Below, piece after piece: positions 1-12,082 of a stretch of DNA of 64,000 nucleotides (position 1 is the first letter of the stretch; every line of letters starts with the position of its first letter). The stretch is taken from the NCBI GenBank assembly GCA_019426215.1, contig CM033406.1:6773001-6837000 (forward strand). Direction: 5' to 3'. The DNA is from Buddleja alternifolia. Lineage: Eukaryota > Streptophyta > Magnoliopsida > Lamiales > Scrophulariaceae. The translations under genes were made by a program, and so were the position numbers. A model generated the notes under the pieces. That model saw nothing but the letters and a program-made list of their open reading frames with translations. It ran no database searches and was not told where the DNA came from.

Positions 1-1060
1 ACATATGTATTTAGATTTAGATTAAGCCTTTTCTGTTGTAAATTTGTAGTAGAGGGTTGAAAAGGATATTTTTGGCTGCACTTGAAGGAAATCAACTTTG
101 AAGCTTCAATTTTTGGATCCTAGAGGTATGTGTTTTTTTTTTTCTCTCTTTTCTCACATTTTTTCTGAAATTTCTTGCCTACACTTGAAGGAATGAAACA
201 TGGAGTGGGTATTTTCTTGAAATTTCCTTGTTATTGGACTATTGAGTTTGTGGATTCTTGAGATGTATTTGTAATAAATTTCTTTCCAATTTGAAGTCTT
301 CCTCCATGGATTTCATTAGCGTCTCTAACAAACTCTAATTATGACCATAAAAATATATAACCTTTAATGATAAAAGACAAATATTTGATTTTTTTCCCTT
401 CTAGACAAGATATTAATAGTAGAGAAAATGGAATTTCTATAATGATTTGTAATTTTCAAAAAATTGGCACCATGTTAGAGTGATATTTTGCTTGTTAACT
501 ACTGTTCCTGTACGGCATCAGCCATGTCTTTGTTGAGCAAAATTATGTGAATGAAGTCTGAAAATTTGTGTAAAACAAACATTTTATCAATTTGTCTCTA
601 TTATGTGGTTTTGTTCCTGTCAAAGTCGAGCGAATTTCTTCAATTTTTCTCGTTTAAAGTGGATGAGTTACCTAATCACAGAGCGTGATTACCGATCAAA
701 TATCTTCTGAGTTATCGAATTCCTTAATGTCCCCTATATTTTGAGGGTCACCTTTCTTACATTGTGTTTATTGAGGGGAGTATTGAGGAGTCTTTAGACC
801 TTTAATACGAAGACGGTTTACCGAACAAATTCATAAGAAAAGTGAAACCTGTTTTGTTGATGGGTTATTTGTAGAAGCAATAACATTCAATTGTATTGTT
901 GATTTTTGCAATAGTGGCTAGGCTCAAACCTTTTCAATCTGGAAATTAATCACCCTGCTGTGTTCTACACGATGAAGAGTGAAATGAAAAACTTTCTATT
1001 TTTTTAAGTGTTTTAGCTATTGTATTAATATAAAATATAATATATTAAAGAATAGAAAAG
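1..1060. other. AT-rich non-coding stretch
   Basis: I see no convincing gene here. The sequence is AT-rich with scattered stops in all frames. Two short similar phrases, cacttgaaggaa near 79 and again near 182, are the only internal repetition I noticed. It may be the 5' part of the CACTA element to the right, whose left terminus I could not find in the window, or older flanking sequence. Confidence 0.5.
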
Positions 1061-1061
1061 C

Positions 1062-1760
1062 TAACGAGCCGGCTCGCGAGCTTCAAACAAAGATAACCTG
1101 GCTCGAGCTCGAGCTCGAATGAAAGCTCTGCTCTCGAGTTTCGAGCCTCCTCTTTAGGCTCGCAAGCCGGCTCAACTTAACTTGTACCCCTACCATCATT
1201 ACATTCCAAAACACTTTAGACACAATAGTAAAATAAGAAGAAAAAAAAGTGATGAACTTATCAGATCAGTTTTTCTAGCTGTGATAGATGATAATATAGT
1301 TTCAACAACAAAACACAATGGTAAAGATAAACATCATACTGAAATTAGACTATCTACACCAAGATTTGTATTCTATCTTAATCACTTAGATTTCAACAGT
1401 CCATTAGAATTATTGGACTGCATTTTTTTCAATTTGTTTTTTGGTTATGCCTAAGAAGCTCCAGATAGTTGTACCACACACACCTCATTAGTTGACTCAC
1501 ATTTGTTTTTGAGTTTTTCAGAGTTCTGTGATGCCCCATTTTTTCAAATTAGTTATGATTTTAAGATACATTTCAAATCCAGGGAAAAGAAAAAAAAAAT
1601 TCACGAATTTGACATAGAGTTGAAAGCCTTTGAAATCAGGGCTAGTTTATTTATTTAAAGATTCTTTTATATTAAAAACCCTTTGAAATAAAAAGCAAAA
1701 TGGCTCACTTCTTTTCCAAAGTCGGCTCAAGCCGGCTTGACTCTATGCCTATCCTACTCC
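1062..1760. repeat. Possible hAT-like non-autonomous element remnant
   Basis: Positions 1,068-1,175 are packed with gagc/gctc words (gagccggctcgcgagc, ctcgagctcgagctcg) and end in cttgtacccctacc. Read on the other strand this gives the TAGGGGTA-type start common in plant hAT elements with GAGC-rich subterminal sequence. A second GGCTC-rich piece (ggctcaagccggcttgac) lies at about 1,724-1,742 and could be the other end. The inside is AT-rich and non-coding. I could not define a clean 8-bp duplication, so the boundaries and the class are tentative. Confidence 0.3.
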
Positions 1761-2117
1761 TACAAATCAAAAGATTGACTAACACATCTTTACATTTCTA
1801 TTTACACATCATCTCATACTTAGGTTTTTTAGTTTAACAGATTTGAAGATTGTTTCTCACTTTATCATTTACATAAGGAGCCCAAGTATCAGAGGAAAAA
1901 AAGGTATAATATGTTATCTTAATATCTTTTTTTTTGAACAACAATATGTTATTTTAATATATGATCTTAATTTTCAATCTTTTTGAAGAAATTGTATTGA
2001 ATCATGCACTTTATTTGACTGTAAAATTTTTTTAAAAAATATATTCACTGTAATATTTTTTTTAATAATATTCATTATTTGTTAATATTCCTTTCCGAAA
2101 TATTTGTTGTTGCAGTT

Positions 2118-5100
2118 ATGGATAAGAGTTGGATTGATGAACAAAATAGATTTAGTTCTATATATATTTCTGGTGTTGAATCATTTCTGCAGTTTTCAAG
2201 GGAGAATGCTATTTTCTTTGATAACAAGATTCTTTGCCCATGCAATGACTGTCGAAACACAAAAACTAAAAGCTTTCTTGAAGTTAAAAGAGACTTGCAC
2301 TTAAAAGGGTTTTATATGTACTATAAAGAGTGGATATATCATGGAGAATCTAATGTCAACCGTTCTTGTTCCTTTAGTACATGCAATCCTACTAGTGATC
2401 CTACACAGAATGACAATCTTAATTTTGAAAACAATGAGGATAATCATATTGAAACAATTGATGAATTGTTTGAAATGATAGAGGAGATGAGAGATGCGGA
2501 ACTTCTTGAACAAGTTTCTGAATTAAATATAGAAAATTTTGAAAGACTCTTAGGTGATGTTAGGCGTGAACTCTACCCTGGTTGCAAGAAGTATTCATTG
2601 TTATCATTCATTGTCAAATTGCTTCATATTAAAGTACAAAATAAGATGACCGACAAGACAATTAACATGATCTTTGAATTGTTCAAAGAAGTTTTACCAG
2701 AAGACAATCTAGTTCCACCATCTCTTTATTGGGCTAGGAAACTTCTTTCTGGGATAGGGCTTGGTTACATTAAGATAGAAGCATGTAAATATGATTGTGC
2801 ACTATTTTGGAAGGAGAATGAGCAAGAAGAGTTTTGTTCAATCTGTAATGAACTTCGTTGGAAATACAATGATGGAAAAGGGAAACGGATACCTCACAAA
2901 ATCTTGCGGTACTTCTCTTTAAAGCCAAGATTGCGAAGACTTTTCATGTCTTCTAAAACTGCTTTTGACATGAGGTGGCATGCCGAAAAACGTATCGATG
3001 TAGAAGGCAGTTTGAGTCATCCTGCAGATTCACCTGGAAGCACTTTGATTTGAAGAATCCTAATTTTGCTGCTGATCCACGCAATGTTAGACTTGGATTG
3101 GCTACCGATGGGTTCAATCCTTTTGGAAACATGCGCAATTCTTATAGTATGTGGCCCGTTATACTCATTCCATATAATATGCCATTATATAAATGCATGA
3201 AAGATGAATTCTTTATGATGCCATTGCTTATCCCGGGTCCCCGTGCTCCTGGAAAAGATATTGATGTTTACCTTCGACTATTGATAGATGAATTAAAAGA
3301 ATTATGGAATGGTGTTGAGACTTATGATGCTTATGGTAAGGAATCATTTCAAATGCATGCAGCAATTATGTGGACGATTAATGATTTTCTTGCTCTTAGC
3401 AATTTGTTAGGCTGGACCACAAAGGGATATGTAGCATGCCCATGTTGTCTCTATGAGACAGATTCTAAAAGGATTCGAAGTAAGATATGCTACATGGGAC
3501 ATCGTCGTTACCTCGATGATGATCATCCTTTTAGGAAAAGTAAGTTATTTGATGGTAAGATTGAAACACGTACCAAACCTAGAGAATGGACTGGGGTTGA
3601 ATTGCTTTCACATTTGAACAATCTGGAGCATAGATTTGACAAACTAGGGAAGCACCCAAGTAAACAAAAAAGGAAACGTAGCACAGAGGAAGACAATTGG
3701 GTAAAGAAATGCATCTTTTTTGAGTTACCTTATTGGCATGAACTTAAGCTACGACACAATTTAGATGTAATGCATGTGGAGAAAAATATTTTTGATAATG
3801 TGTTGGGTACATTGCTAAACATTGATGGGAAAACAAAAGATACAGAGAAAGCACGTGAAGATCTGCGTGACCTTAATATTAGGAAAGAATTGCAATTGAA
3901 AAAATATGGGAATACTATTGTAAAGCCTAAAGCATGTTACACCTTATCTCCAAATGAGAAAAAGGGTTTTTGTGATTTCCTAAAATCTGTTAAGTTTCCT
4001 GATGGGTATGCTTCAAACATCTCTAGATGTGTAAAAGATGGAAAGATATCCGGTCTTAAATTCCATGATTGTCATGTTCTCTTACAACGATTAATCCTTA
4101 TTGGCGTCCGTGGGTACCTACGCAAGGATGTCATTGAAGCATTATATGAGCTAGGTGAGTTCTTTAGAATTTTGTGTTCAAAGACACTAAAGGTGGAACA
4201 TATAGAGAAAATGGGGAGAAATATACCTCTTATTTTGTGTAAGTTGGAGAAAATATTTCCTCCCGCATTCTTCGATGTCATGGTACACTTGGCTGTACAT
4301 TTGCCTCAAGAAGCAAAGACTGCTGATCCAGTTCATTCACGTTGGATGTACCCTATTGAAAGGTATATTGAAAGGTATTGTGATGTCTGGTCTTATATAA
4401 TTTTTTAACATAATTTGTCCAAGTGTAAACAATGGTTAACAATTTTATTTTTTCTGGTGAGGGTTTTATTCTATTAGATTCCTTAAATCTTTAAAAGGAT
4501 ATGTGCATAATAAAGCTCGTCCAGAAGGTTCAATAGCTGAAGGCTATATTGTGAAGGAGTGTTTGACGTTTATGTCCATGTATTTGGATGGAAATGAAAC
4601 ACGGTTTAATAAAGATAAAAGGAATTATGATGGCGCTGAGGATCATCAAGAACGAGACTTAGTTGTATTTTCATTGAAAGTGAGACCGTTTGGACCTCTT
4701 AAGCGTTGTGTAGCACTTTCACAAAAAGAAATCGACACAGCCCAAAATTTCATACTAAACAACTGCGATGAAGTGGATGTTTACAAAAGGTATAAAAGTA
4801 CATTTTATTTCGCTCCTTCCAGCACTTTTGTACTATATTAAATATTAAAAGATTGATCTTCTGTTATTTAATTATCAGTAAACACTTAGAAGAACTCAAG
4901 AGGACAAATGACAGGGGCATTGAAAAACGTCACCAGGAGCAGTTTTGTAATTGGTTTAGGGATCATGTAAGTTTCAAATTAAAGTAAATAATATCAACAT
5001 AAGTTCTTTTATACTTAAGCTAACTATATTTTTAATATGTTTAATATAGATAAATTTGTTGCATCATAAACACCCAGAAGAAGTCTCTGAAGACTTATGG

Positions 5101-5843
5101 GCATTGGCAAATGGTCCCCAAGCATACCTAACAAAGTTCTACTCTGGTTGCATAGTAAATGAGGTTCGCTTCCATATAAAAGATCGGGATGATCATCGAA
5201 CCACTCAAAATAGTGGATTGGTAGTTGAGGGAGAACACCAAAACAATATGATAGAGTTTTATGGCTTCTTGACCAGATTAGTTGAGCTTACATACCTTCA
5301 TGGACATAAAGTGGTGTTATTCGAGTGTGAATGGTTTAATACTGGTAGCAAAAAGACAATGCAAAAGGATAAATACTTTGTGAGCATTGATATAAGATCT
5401 CGATGGTATAAAGATGAACCGTTTGTGTTACCAAATCAAGTGAAGCAAGCCTTCTACGTAAATGACACAAAGCTAGGTGACAATTGGCGGATTGTGCAAC
5501 TTGTACACCATAGGCATCTTTGGGATATTGCTGAACAAGATGATCATGAAGTAGAGGAGTTGAATGATATTGAGCAAAGGGTTCAAGTTGCTTTTCAACA
5601 ACACGAGTCAAATGGGGTTTCAATTGTATATGAAAACGAAGATGAACTGGGTCTAGCTAGGGAAGATGTAGAACCAGATATTGTTGTTGAAGAGTTTCTT
5701 GACAAAATTAGGTAGCAGAGAGAACATGAAAATTGTGATGATGAGGATGAGTCTTCAGATGAAGAGGATGAAACACTCATTGAATATTGTGATGATAATG
5801 ATGATATGCACATCTTTGGTGATGATGCGAAAGATGATGAATA
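2118..5843 (+). pseudogene. CACTA tnp2-family transposase (TNPD-like), frameshifted
   Basis: This is the catalytic transposase of the CACTA element, which would act in the nucleus on the element ends. I chose the ATG at 2,118 because it follows a splice acceptor and starts MDKSWID, the usual opening of the Transpos_assoc domain (about the first 75 residues, with CPCNDCRN). The tnp2 core runs from about 2,900 to 4,400, with the SKTAFDMRWHAEKR block, RLGLATDGFNPFG and CPCCLYETDSK. DUF4218-like sequence (VHLAVHLPQEAK) precedes a splice donor at 4,362 or 4,374. Further exons are about 4,478-4,789, 4,879-4,966 and 5,050 onward, the last carrying the DUF4216-like part (VELTYLHGHKVVLFECEW). A one-base frameshift near 3,035 splits the core. 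An in-frame TAG at 5,713-5,715 cuts off an acidic Asp/Glu-rich tail that would otherwise run to the stop at 5,841-5,843. Confidence 0.85.
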
Positions 5844-6057
5844 GGTGTTTACATTTGTTTGAAGAACTAATTATTGAATGTTCGTAGTTGTGTCTTCAAA
5901 TAAATTATGATAATTATGTCTTGAAATTGGTTATATTTTTTTAAATGTGATCACTGATCTGAATTGATATTTCTTTGTGTTTGATAATAATTTCTGTACT
6001 TTATTTTATTCGTCATTTTTCGATAATAATGATTTATGTTTGTAAATGTGCAGGAAA

Positions 6058-7158
6058 ATGCCACCAAAGGAAGCAATACTACATCGCCCCATAACTAGGA
6101 AGAGTAAATCTACTAATCAAGAAGCATCTCATGATGATTTTTTTTCTTCACTAGTCGATATCAGGTCTAATATCCCATCATTACCGGTATCTTCACCTTC
6201 CCCACGACCTTCATCTGAATCTTCAGATCTTGGAGATGATTCTATTGGAACGGGTAATGAAAGTTCTCATATGCTACCCTCAGATAATTCAACTGGTAAG
6301 TATTCTTACTTTATTAGTTATTATAACCAATATTTATCTTATAAGTTGTTTAACTATTGTATGCCTTTTGTAATTAATTTATTTATTATAGCATCAGCTT
6401 CAACAAAAAAAAGAGGTCGTGGAGCAAGTAATGGAAAGTCAATAGAGAAGGCCATTGCGGATAATGTAAGTATCATTATTATAATACACATTGCTATGAT
6501 TTATGTTAAAATGTGGGTAAGTAATATCGTATCTTTGAATTTGTATTAGGATGGGAAATTGCTAGAAATTGAGTTTCCTCAAGGTTTTAAAAAGCCCGCC
6601 GGTTCGCTAAGCACCTTGCAAATGGAATTGGGATTGTTGTTAGGCATAGTCCAGAATTAGATTTTGTGAGCCAGTGGAGTGCTATCCCAGAGTATCAAAA
6701 ATTACCTGTCTATGCCGGGTTAGATGTAAGTTTAGTTTTATATATATATACACATTGTATATATATATATATATCTTAGATATGACTAAAAAATATATTT
6801 ATGACTAATAAATAATTTTTATGCTTATTCCAGTTATGGTTTATCATCAAGGGATGGACTAGTGATCGACTAGTCCAAGCGTATATGGATGAAATGTTTC
6901 AAAGCAGTTATACGCACTGGAAAGGTAGGTAGATTATCAGCATGTTATAAAGGAGTGGTTGCAGCTAGTGCGAATCCAAGGGCCAGTAGCCCATTTGATT
7001 GGATACCGCTTGAGAAATGACATGCTTTGTGTGATCACTTTGAAAGTGAAAAGTTCAAGGTATTGGTACATATATTTATTATTTTAATATAATCAATTAA
7101 GTTGCCTTACAACTTTGATCATGGTCCTCATTTTTTATTTTTCCATGCATACATATAT

Positions 7159-7196
<38 letters not shown>

Positions 7197-7974
7197 CAGA
7201 AAAAGTCGAAAGTTAATGCTAAGAACAGGTCATGTTTACCGTACAATCATACTTCAGGTTCAAAATCTTACCACACACGAGTGTTGGAAATGGTAATATA
7301 TTGGTTGAAGTTTGATTTATTTTCTTCATTAACTTAGCTACCTTTAGTGCTAATGCTCTCTGTTTTGTGATTGGTCATGATTGGTCAGGAAAATGAAAGT
7401 TATGTGGATAACTTTGCAGTTACTCATAAGAAAAATGGTGTTTTTGTCAATGAAAAGGCTGAAGCTTCACATGTAAGTTTAAATGTGTAAAATTATTAAT
7501 GTAGTTAATGATTACAGCTCAAACTTTAAACACGTATGATTTTGAACCTCATACTATATTTTCACTATATCTTAACAGGTTGAAATGCAGAGATTGAGGA
7601 ATCAAGCCAAGGAATCGGGTGTAAGTTCAATATCTGAAAGGGAAATTGTAAAACAAACACTTGGTAAGCGTTCTGGATATGAAAGAGGTTTGGGGTACGG
7701 TGTTGTGGTTGAGAACTCTAGTAAGAGATCAGCTTATGAGACTTCACAACTAGAGTCATTCAAGGAAAAGTTAAGTAGCACAGAAGAAGAATTACGAGAT
7801 GCTGCTTCTCGTATTAAATCTCAACAAGAAATGATTGAAAGTCAACAAGCAATTATTCAAGGTTATGATGAATGTTGTCAAAAATAAGATCAAGAAATAG
7901 CAGGGCTAAAAGAAAGTCAGAACGAATTGAAGGAGATGATGCTTACTCTTTTGCAAAAACAGTGCAACTCATAA
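6058..7974 (+). pseudogene. Second CACTA gene, Transposase_24 / TNPA-like
   Basis: This is the accessory gene of CACTA elements; the family is thought to bind subterminal repeats. The ATG at 6,058 (MPPKEAILHRPI) follows a splice acceptor, tgtgcag. Visible exons are about 6,058-6,296 (Ser/Pro-rich), 6,392-6,465, 6,550-6,726, a middle exon near 6,835-7,060, 7,200-7,292 (RSCLPYNHTSGSKSYHTR, typical of the family), 7,389-7,471 and 7,579-7,974. The last exon holds a C-terminal coiled coil rich in Glu, Gln and Lys. A TGA near 7,018 stands where the conserved block calls for Trp (IPLEK-stop-HALCDHF), and a TAA at 7,885-7,887 interrupts the coiled coil, which resumes in frame to 7,974. The gene is therefore probably dead. 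Confidence 0.75.
7161..7193. repeat. (TA)n microsatellite
   Basis: An uninterrupted run of alternating t and a of about 32 bases lies inside an intron of the second CACTA gene, directly before the splice acceptor at 7,199. Confidence 0.9.
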
Positions 7975-7979
7975 GCTTT

Positions 7980-9297
7980 GTAAGTTGAATCTTTTGGATT
8001 TTATTTTTATTCAAATCATGCATTGATTAATTTTTATTCATGGATTAGTTTATGACTTATTTATTTATAAGTTCATTTAAGGATGACTTTATTTGTTTCG
8101 TTGAGTTGTACACTTTTTCTATACATGTTAATATATTCTACAAATTCGAGATTGCAAAGTTAAACCATTACTATGACTTTAATTTTGAAAGTAAGTATTA
8201 ATCTTAAAGCTATTGTGCGTATGCTAATGAAAAGATGGTGGTTTTGAAAAATAAGAGTTAGCATATATTTTAGTCGTTCTTCTTGAATTTTGTTGAGAGA
8301 GATTGGATATATGTTTAAAATTTTGTTAGCCCAATGGCCTATGTATTTATGAGTAAAAGACCACTTAATTGGCTATGTTTTATTTATGGAAATGTAAGAT
8401 ATTATTCTTTTCTTTTGAATTAAAAGTAAGAGATGATTACATTCATATTTGAGCAGGAGATGAATTGGAGATGACATTTATGGCAAAGTGAAGACTTTTA
8501 TGACAAAGTAAAGTATTAGTTAAGAAAGGTGTGTATGAAAGTTTGTTTTATAAGTTAAAAGTATGTGATAATTACATTTAGGTTTGTTTCTTTAGTGAAA
8601 ATTGCTATGATGGTCACAATTTTCTTTAAAGTGTTTATGTTATATTGCTCTCATAGTTAGTTTATATTTTGTGAGAAGAAATGATAGTTTTTTTTTGGGT
8701 TTTTCTATTTGACATGTTTATTATTCTAAATTTAATTAAACTTTTGATTTTGGCTATATTTGCAGGTTTAGGTTTAAGTGTAAATGAATGAATCACGGGA
8801 GATGCAACATGAAACCCAGAAATTCCCATACCTTTTGTGGACTTGACTAACTTTGGATAGTATTTTTTTGAAACATGTTGCTTGTTTTTGTACTTAAGCT
8901 TGTTTTGTCTGACTGAAGCTTGTTTTTGTTTGACTAAAGCTAGTATAGTTCAAAATCATGTGGGGGATTCTTGTGTAGCAACTTGGATCATGTATCTAAT
9001 GTGGGTTTTGTTTATGAAGTTAAATTTAATTTTTTATGTTTTGTAACTTATTATGAGGTTTTTTTTTCATTTTGAATCTTCTATTCTTTGGGCATATTTA
9101 GTGTTCTTGTGTGTTTGTTATTCTTATTAAGATTGTTGGAAACAGGTTTACAAAAGTTATCCCCATAAATATTGAATTCATCAAGATTTGAAATTGCTGC
9201 TAGGAAAAAGTATTAGGTGATGAATCACTTTAACAATTGTGACAAATTTTTTGTCATAATATACTTTTTGTGATGAAGCATGATTTGTCATAATTTA
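7980..9297 (+). other. CACTA 3' untranslated and internal non-coding region
   Basis: No gene is visible. This is AT-rich sequence downstream of the second transposase gene that leads into the subterminal repeats. Short tgtttttgt/tgactgaagcttg phrases repeat around 8,880-8,945. The last part (from about 9,230) already shows diverged copies of the subterminal tgtgacaaattttttgtcat motif. Confidence 0.5.
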
Positions 9298-9550
9298 TTA
9301 TTATAACGAAATATTTTCGTCATAGTAAACTATTGTGATGAAAATTTTGGTCATAATTTACTATTGTGACGAAATATTTTGGTCATAGTTAACTATTGTG
9401 ACCAAATATTTTTGTATAGGTAACTATTGTGACGAAAATGTTGGTCATAATTTACTATTGTGATGAAATATTTTGGTCATAGTTTATTATTGTGACAAAA
9501 CGTTTTGGTCATAATTAATTATTGTGACAAAACATATTTGTCATCTTTTA
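9298..9550 (+). repeat. CACTA subterminal tandem repeats, eight units of 31-32 bp
   Basis: Unit starts are at 9,298, 9,330, 9,361, 9,393, 9,424, 9,455, 9,487 and 9,519. The consensus is about ctattgtgacgaaa, then tattttggtcat, then a/t-rich agttaa. Each unit is itself partly dyad-symmetric (tgacgaaa...ttggtca). In CACTA elements such subterminal repeats are the binding sites of the TNPA-type protein, which fits the second gene in this element. Diverged copies continue to 9,870 (cgttacaa, gtgacgac motifs). Confidence 0.85.
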
Positions 9551-9860
9551 CTATTTGTAACGAAATAACCATTACAAAAGTAAAACAAAAATTATTATGA
9601 TAATAGTTATTTGTAACGACATTGATTTTTGTCACGACATGAATCAGCATTTATGAGGGCATAGTCCTCGCTAGAACTCATCATTTTGTAAGGAATGCCG
9701 ACCTTCGTCACTAAAACATTTGTGACGACCACAAAAGTCGTTACAAGAACTTTTAGCGTCGGGCTTTAGAGGACGAACACCGTGACGACCAATTTTCGTT
9801 ACAAAAAGTTTTTGCGGCGAAATATTGATCTATTGCGACAAGCTATGGTCTTTACAAAAA

Positions 9861-9878
9861 GTGAATTTTTTTGTAGTG
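9861..9878 (-). repeat. CACTA right terminal inverted repeat
   Basis: Read on the minus strand the sequence begins CACTACAAAAAAATTCAC, the canonical terminus of CACTA transposons. The last two bases (9,877-9,878) overlap the tg that begins the downstream retrotransposon primer-binding site. Confidence 0.8.
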
Positions 9879-9893
9879 GCGCCGTCTGTGGGA
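9877..9893 (+). promoter_or_regulatory. Primer-binding-site-like sequence of a Tat-type Ty3/gypsy element
   Basis: tggcgccgtctgtggga is the motif that follows the 5' LTR of many plant Tat/Athila-lineage Ty3/gypsy elements, where a host tRNA primes minus-strand DNA synthesis. A gag-like start lies 22 bases downstream, supporting this reading. The 5' LTR itself is not visible: the CACTA terminus abuts here instead. Confidence 0.65.
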
Positions 9894-9914
9894 ACAACGC
9901 TCCAGCCACTGAGT

Positions 9915-10434
9915 ATGCAAACTAGGTCTCAAGCACGTACTACCCGTGATGGGATGACTAGCAACAATCAGCCAGCATCGGGCAATGAAGCCCCTAACCC
10001 AACGCATGAAGATCTGACAGGCGTTTAAGTTGGTGGAGAAGGTCCTACGAACGGTCAGGCTGACGACGGAGATCCTGAAATATCACCCTCGGTGAATGAG
10101 CAGAATGTGCCTCCCGTAACGCCAACAGTGATTCCACCCCCTACAATTAGGGTGTTCGAGATCACTCAAGAGGCGCTACTTGCTCTTGTTGAAGACGTTT
10201 CAGTGAGAGCAGCAGCACAGGAGGACCAACAATATGCCTAGGTACACCTGTCATGCGCGATGCTGTGTACAAGACCCCCACGTGAGAAGTCATCAAGGGG
10301 CGCCCCTACCTCAAGAGAAGGGTTCTCAAGTTCCACCCCCTCAGTCGGTTCCTAGAGGCCAAGAGCCTCGTTAAAATTTTTTCCCCCAGTGAGTTGGGCC
10401 TGGCCAATCCCCCGCCGAGACCAAGGGTCCTTGA
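9915..10434 (+). pseudogene. Tat-type gag, N-terminal fragment
   Basis: The frame starts MQTRSQARTTRDGMTSNN, a typical opening of Tat-lineage gag proteins, followed by a Pro/Glu/Asn-rich segment. It is closed by a TAA at 10,026-10,028; the same frame then continues open to a TAG at 10,239-10,241. The frame decays further, and the sequence is cut at 10,435 by the copia LTR. Only the non-conserved N-terminus is present, so the assignment rests on the primer-binding site, the MQTRSQ start, and Tat-like protease sequence on the same strand at the far side of the nest (about 61,870). Confidence 0.6.
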
Positions 10435-12082
10435 TGTTGGGAGTAATTGTATCAAAACAGCGGAAGCGGTACAATGAATTTTTTTTATTCCCAAACAGGA
10501 TCTACCGGGGTCTAGTTGTAAACAACAATGTATATGAAAAGAAAGATACAAGTCACTTAATTGTTGTAGAGTAATTATCGTGCCCTTCAATCTTCCAAAT
10601 CACGAATCGACGATTAATTTTGATCCAAGTAGCACAAACGTTCTACCTCTAAATCGTATGCCGGAATTGATGGAAGAAAAATCCTCATTCTCTACAGAAA
10701 GGGGGCAGCTACTAGAGTGGGAGGGGAGATTGAGTTTTTCTTTTTCTTTCTCTACAGTATTCTTAGAGCTAGGATTTTTATTCATTACATGAACTTATGA
10801 GATAAAAATACAACCACTATGTATTTATATCAAGTGAACAAAAGACACGGGCTTCACAAGCCTACATGGGTTTCTTTTTAAGGCCTTTGACCGAACCCCT
10901 ATGGGTGCACCGACTCTTATTTATTCCTTTAATTTAATCCAATTAAATTAATAGGATAAATTAATAATAAATAATAATACTAAAATATTATTTCTCTAAG
11001 AAATAAATATTTATATATTAATATTTATTAATACATTATTCAAAATAATTTATTTATTTATAACATAAATAAATATTATTAAGTATCTAATACTTAATAT
11101 TATACTACAAAAATACTCCATCATTTTTCTTCATTGTTTCCCTTTTTAAGTGTGACTCTTTTAGGTTCGTCTCATTTGACAATTGGAGGATTCCAAAGGA
11201 TGTGGGTCTGCTTCGCAGCCCACAACGTAACCCAAATAAGAACGAATGATTAGGATCATTCTATCAACCTTTTTCGACGTGATTATTGTGTGATCGCAAA
11301 CCTTTTTACTCTTATATCACCGATGAGTACAGACCATGGTAAGTGTCAAATCATTAGCTCATCTTTACTTTCTATTTATAGTAAGTTGAGATCACTATAG
11401 TTTCCTATTTCAGAAACGTTCATCGCTTTGGCCAAAGACTTTAGATCTCACTTGCTTATAAATAATTAAGTGATAATTACTCGTTCACCTACGAGAGAGT
11501 AAATCCTTTCTTGGTAATTAGTTGAGACTGCTGCTTGTGCATTAGATCGCAGTTCGAGGTCGACCCCACCCAAGGGTATTCTGAATCTAACTACTCTAAT
11601 GACAAGCCTAATATCACAAGTACATCTCCAACTCAATCCCTCAAGTCGAGGGTTCATCACACTTTACATCTTATATCAATTTCATCATTGACTGTCAACG
11701 AGTGAAAAACCCATGTGACGAAATTGATGCAAGTCATGTTCAAGCACATTGATCTCTTCAATGTCCTCATGGTGTTAGCTCCCACTACAATCAACACTTA
11801 TCACCACTGAAGCTCTTACCATACAAGTTGTAAGTAATTCTCAACGCCCTATTGAGATTACATAACTTGCGAACTATATTTAGTATATAAGTATTTAACT
11901 TTTCCAGTGCTGTTTCCATTATCACATAAGGAATGGAAAGTCTACACTTGCGTACTTGGGCCTTCAGTTAATTACATAATTATACGAATGCAATAAAACA
12001 AGTAATAACCAAAGATGTCTTTATGTATAGGTTTTAATTAGTACAACCTAGCCTCCTTGCATTCGAGGGCATATTCCTAACA
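10435..12082 (-). repeat. Copia 1 3' LTR
   Basis: The plus-strand reading starts TGTTGGGAG and ends CCTAACA, so the LTR has TG...CA ends. In element sense it ends with the ttccgctgttttgat region often seen at the 3' end of copia LTRs. A TATA-like GATATAAATACATAG lies on the minus strand at about 10,819-10,832. Downstream in element sense, the purine tract AAGTGGGAGAT (12,083-12,093) directly precedes the LTR, as a polypurine tract should. Confidence 0.75.

Larger units (their letters stand above)
2079..9878 (+). mobile_element. CACTA (En/Spm-type) DNA transposon, decayed, left end not seen
   Basis: The element carries the two-gene layout of plant CACTA transposons: a tnp2 transposase gene (2,118-5,843) followed by a Transposase_24/TNPA-like gene (6,058-7,974), both on the plus strand. 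Its right end is supported by a subterminal array of 31-32 bp repeats (9,298-9,550) and by the terminal string gtagtg at 9,873-9,878, which reads CACTAC inward on the minus strand. I found no matching CACTA terminus between 1 and 2,079, so the left end lies outside the window or was lost. Both genes carry disabling mutations. The first start of the tnp2 frame follows a likely 3' splice site (ttgttgcag) at 2,105-2,115, implying a 5' leader intron. Confidence 0.8.

Noticed and set aside
1182..1454. A 90-codon plus-strand frame beginning MYPYHHYIPK
   Set aside because: No recognisable motif, low-complexity AT-rich composition, and it lies in the suspected hAT remnant; probably chance.
9298..9550. 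Regular 31-32 bp repeats considered as a CRISPR array
   Set aside because: There are no unique spacers between repeats, the genome is a plant, and the position matches CACTA subterminal repeats.
10306..10590. A 94-codon minus-strand frame spanning the Tat/copia 1 junction
   Set aside because: It crosses an insertion boundary at 10,435, so it is a chance fusion.
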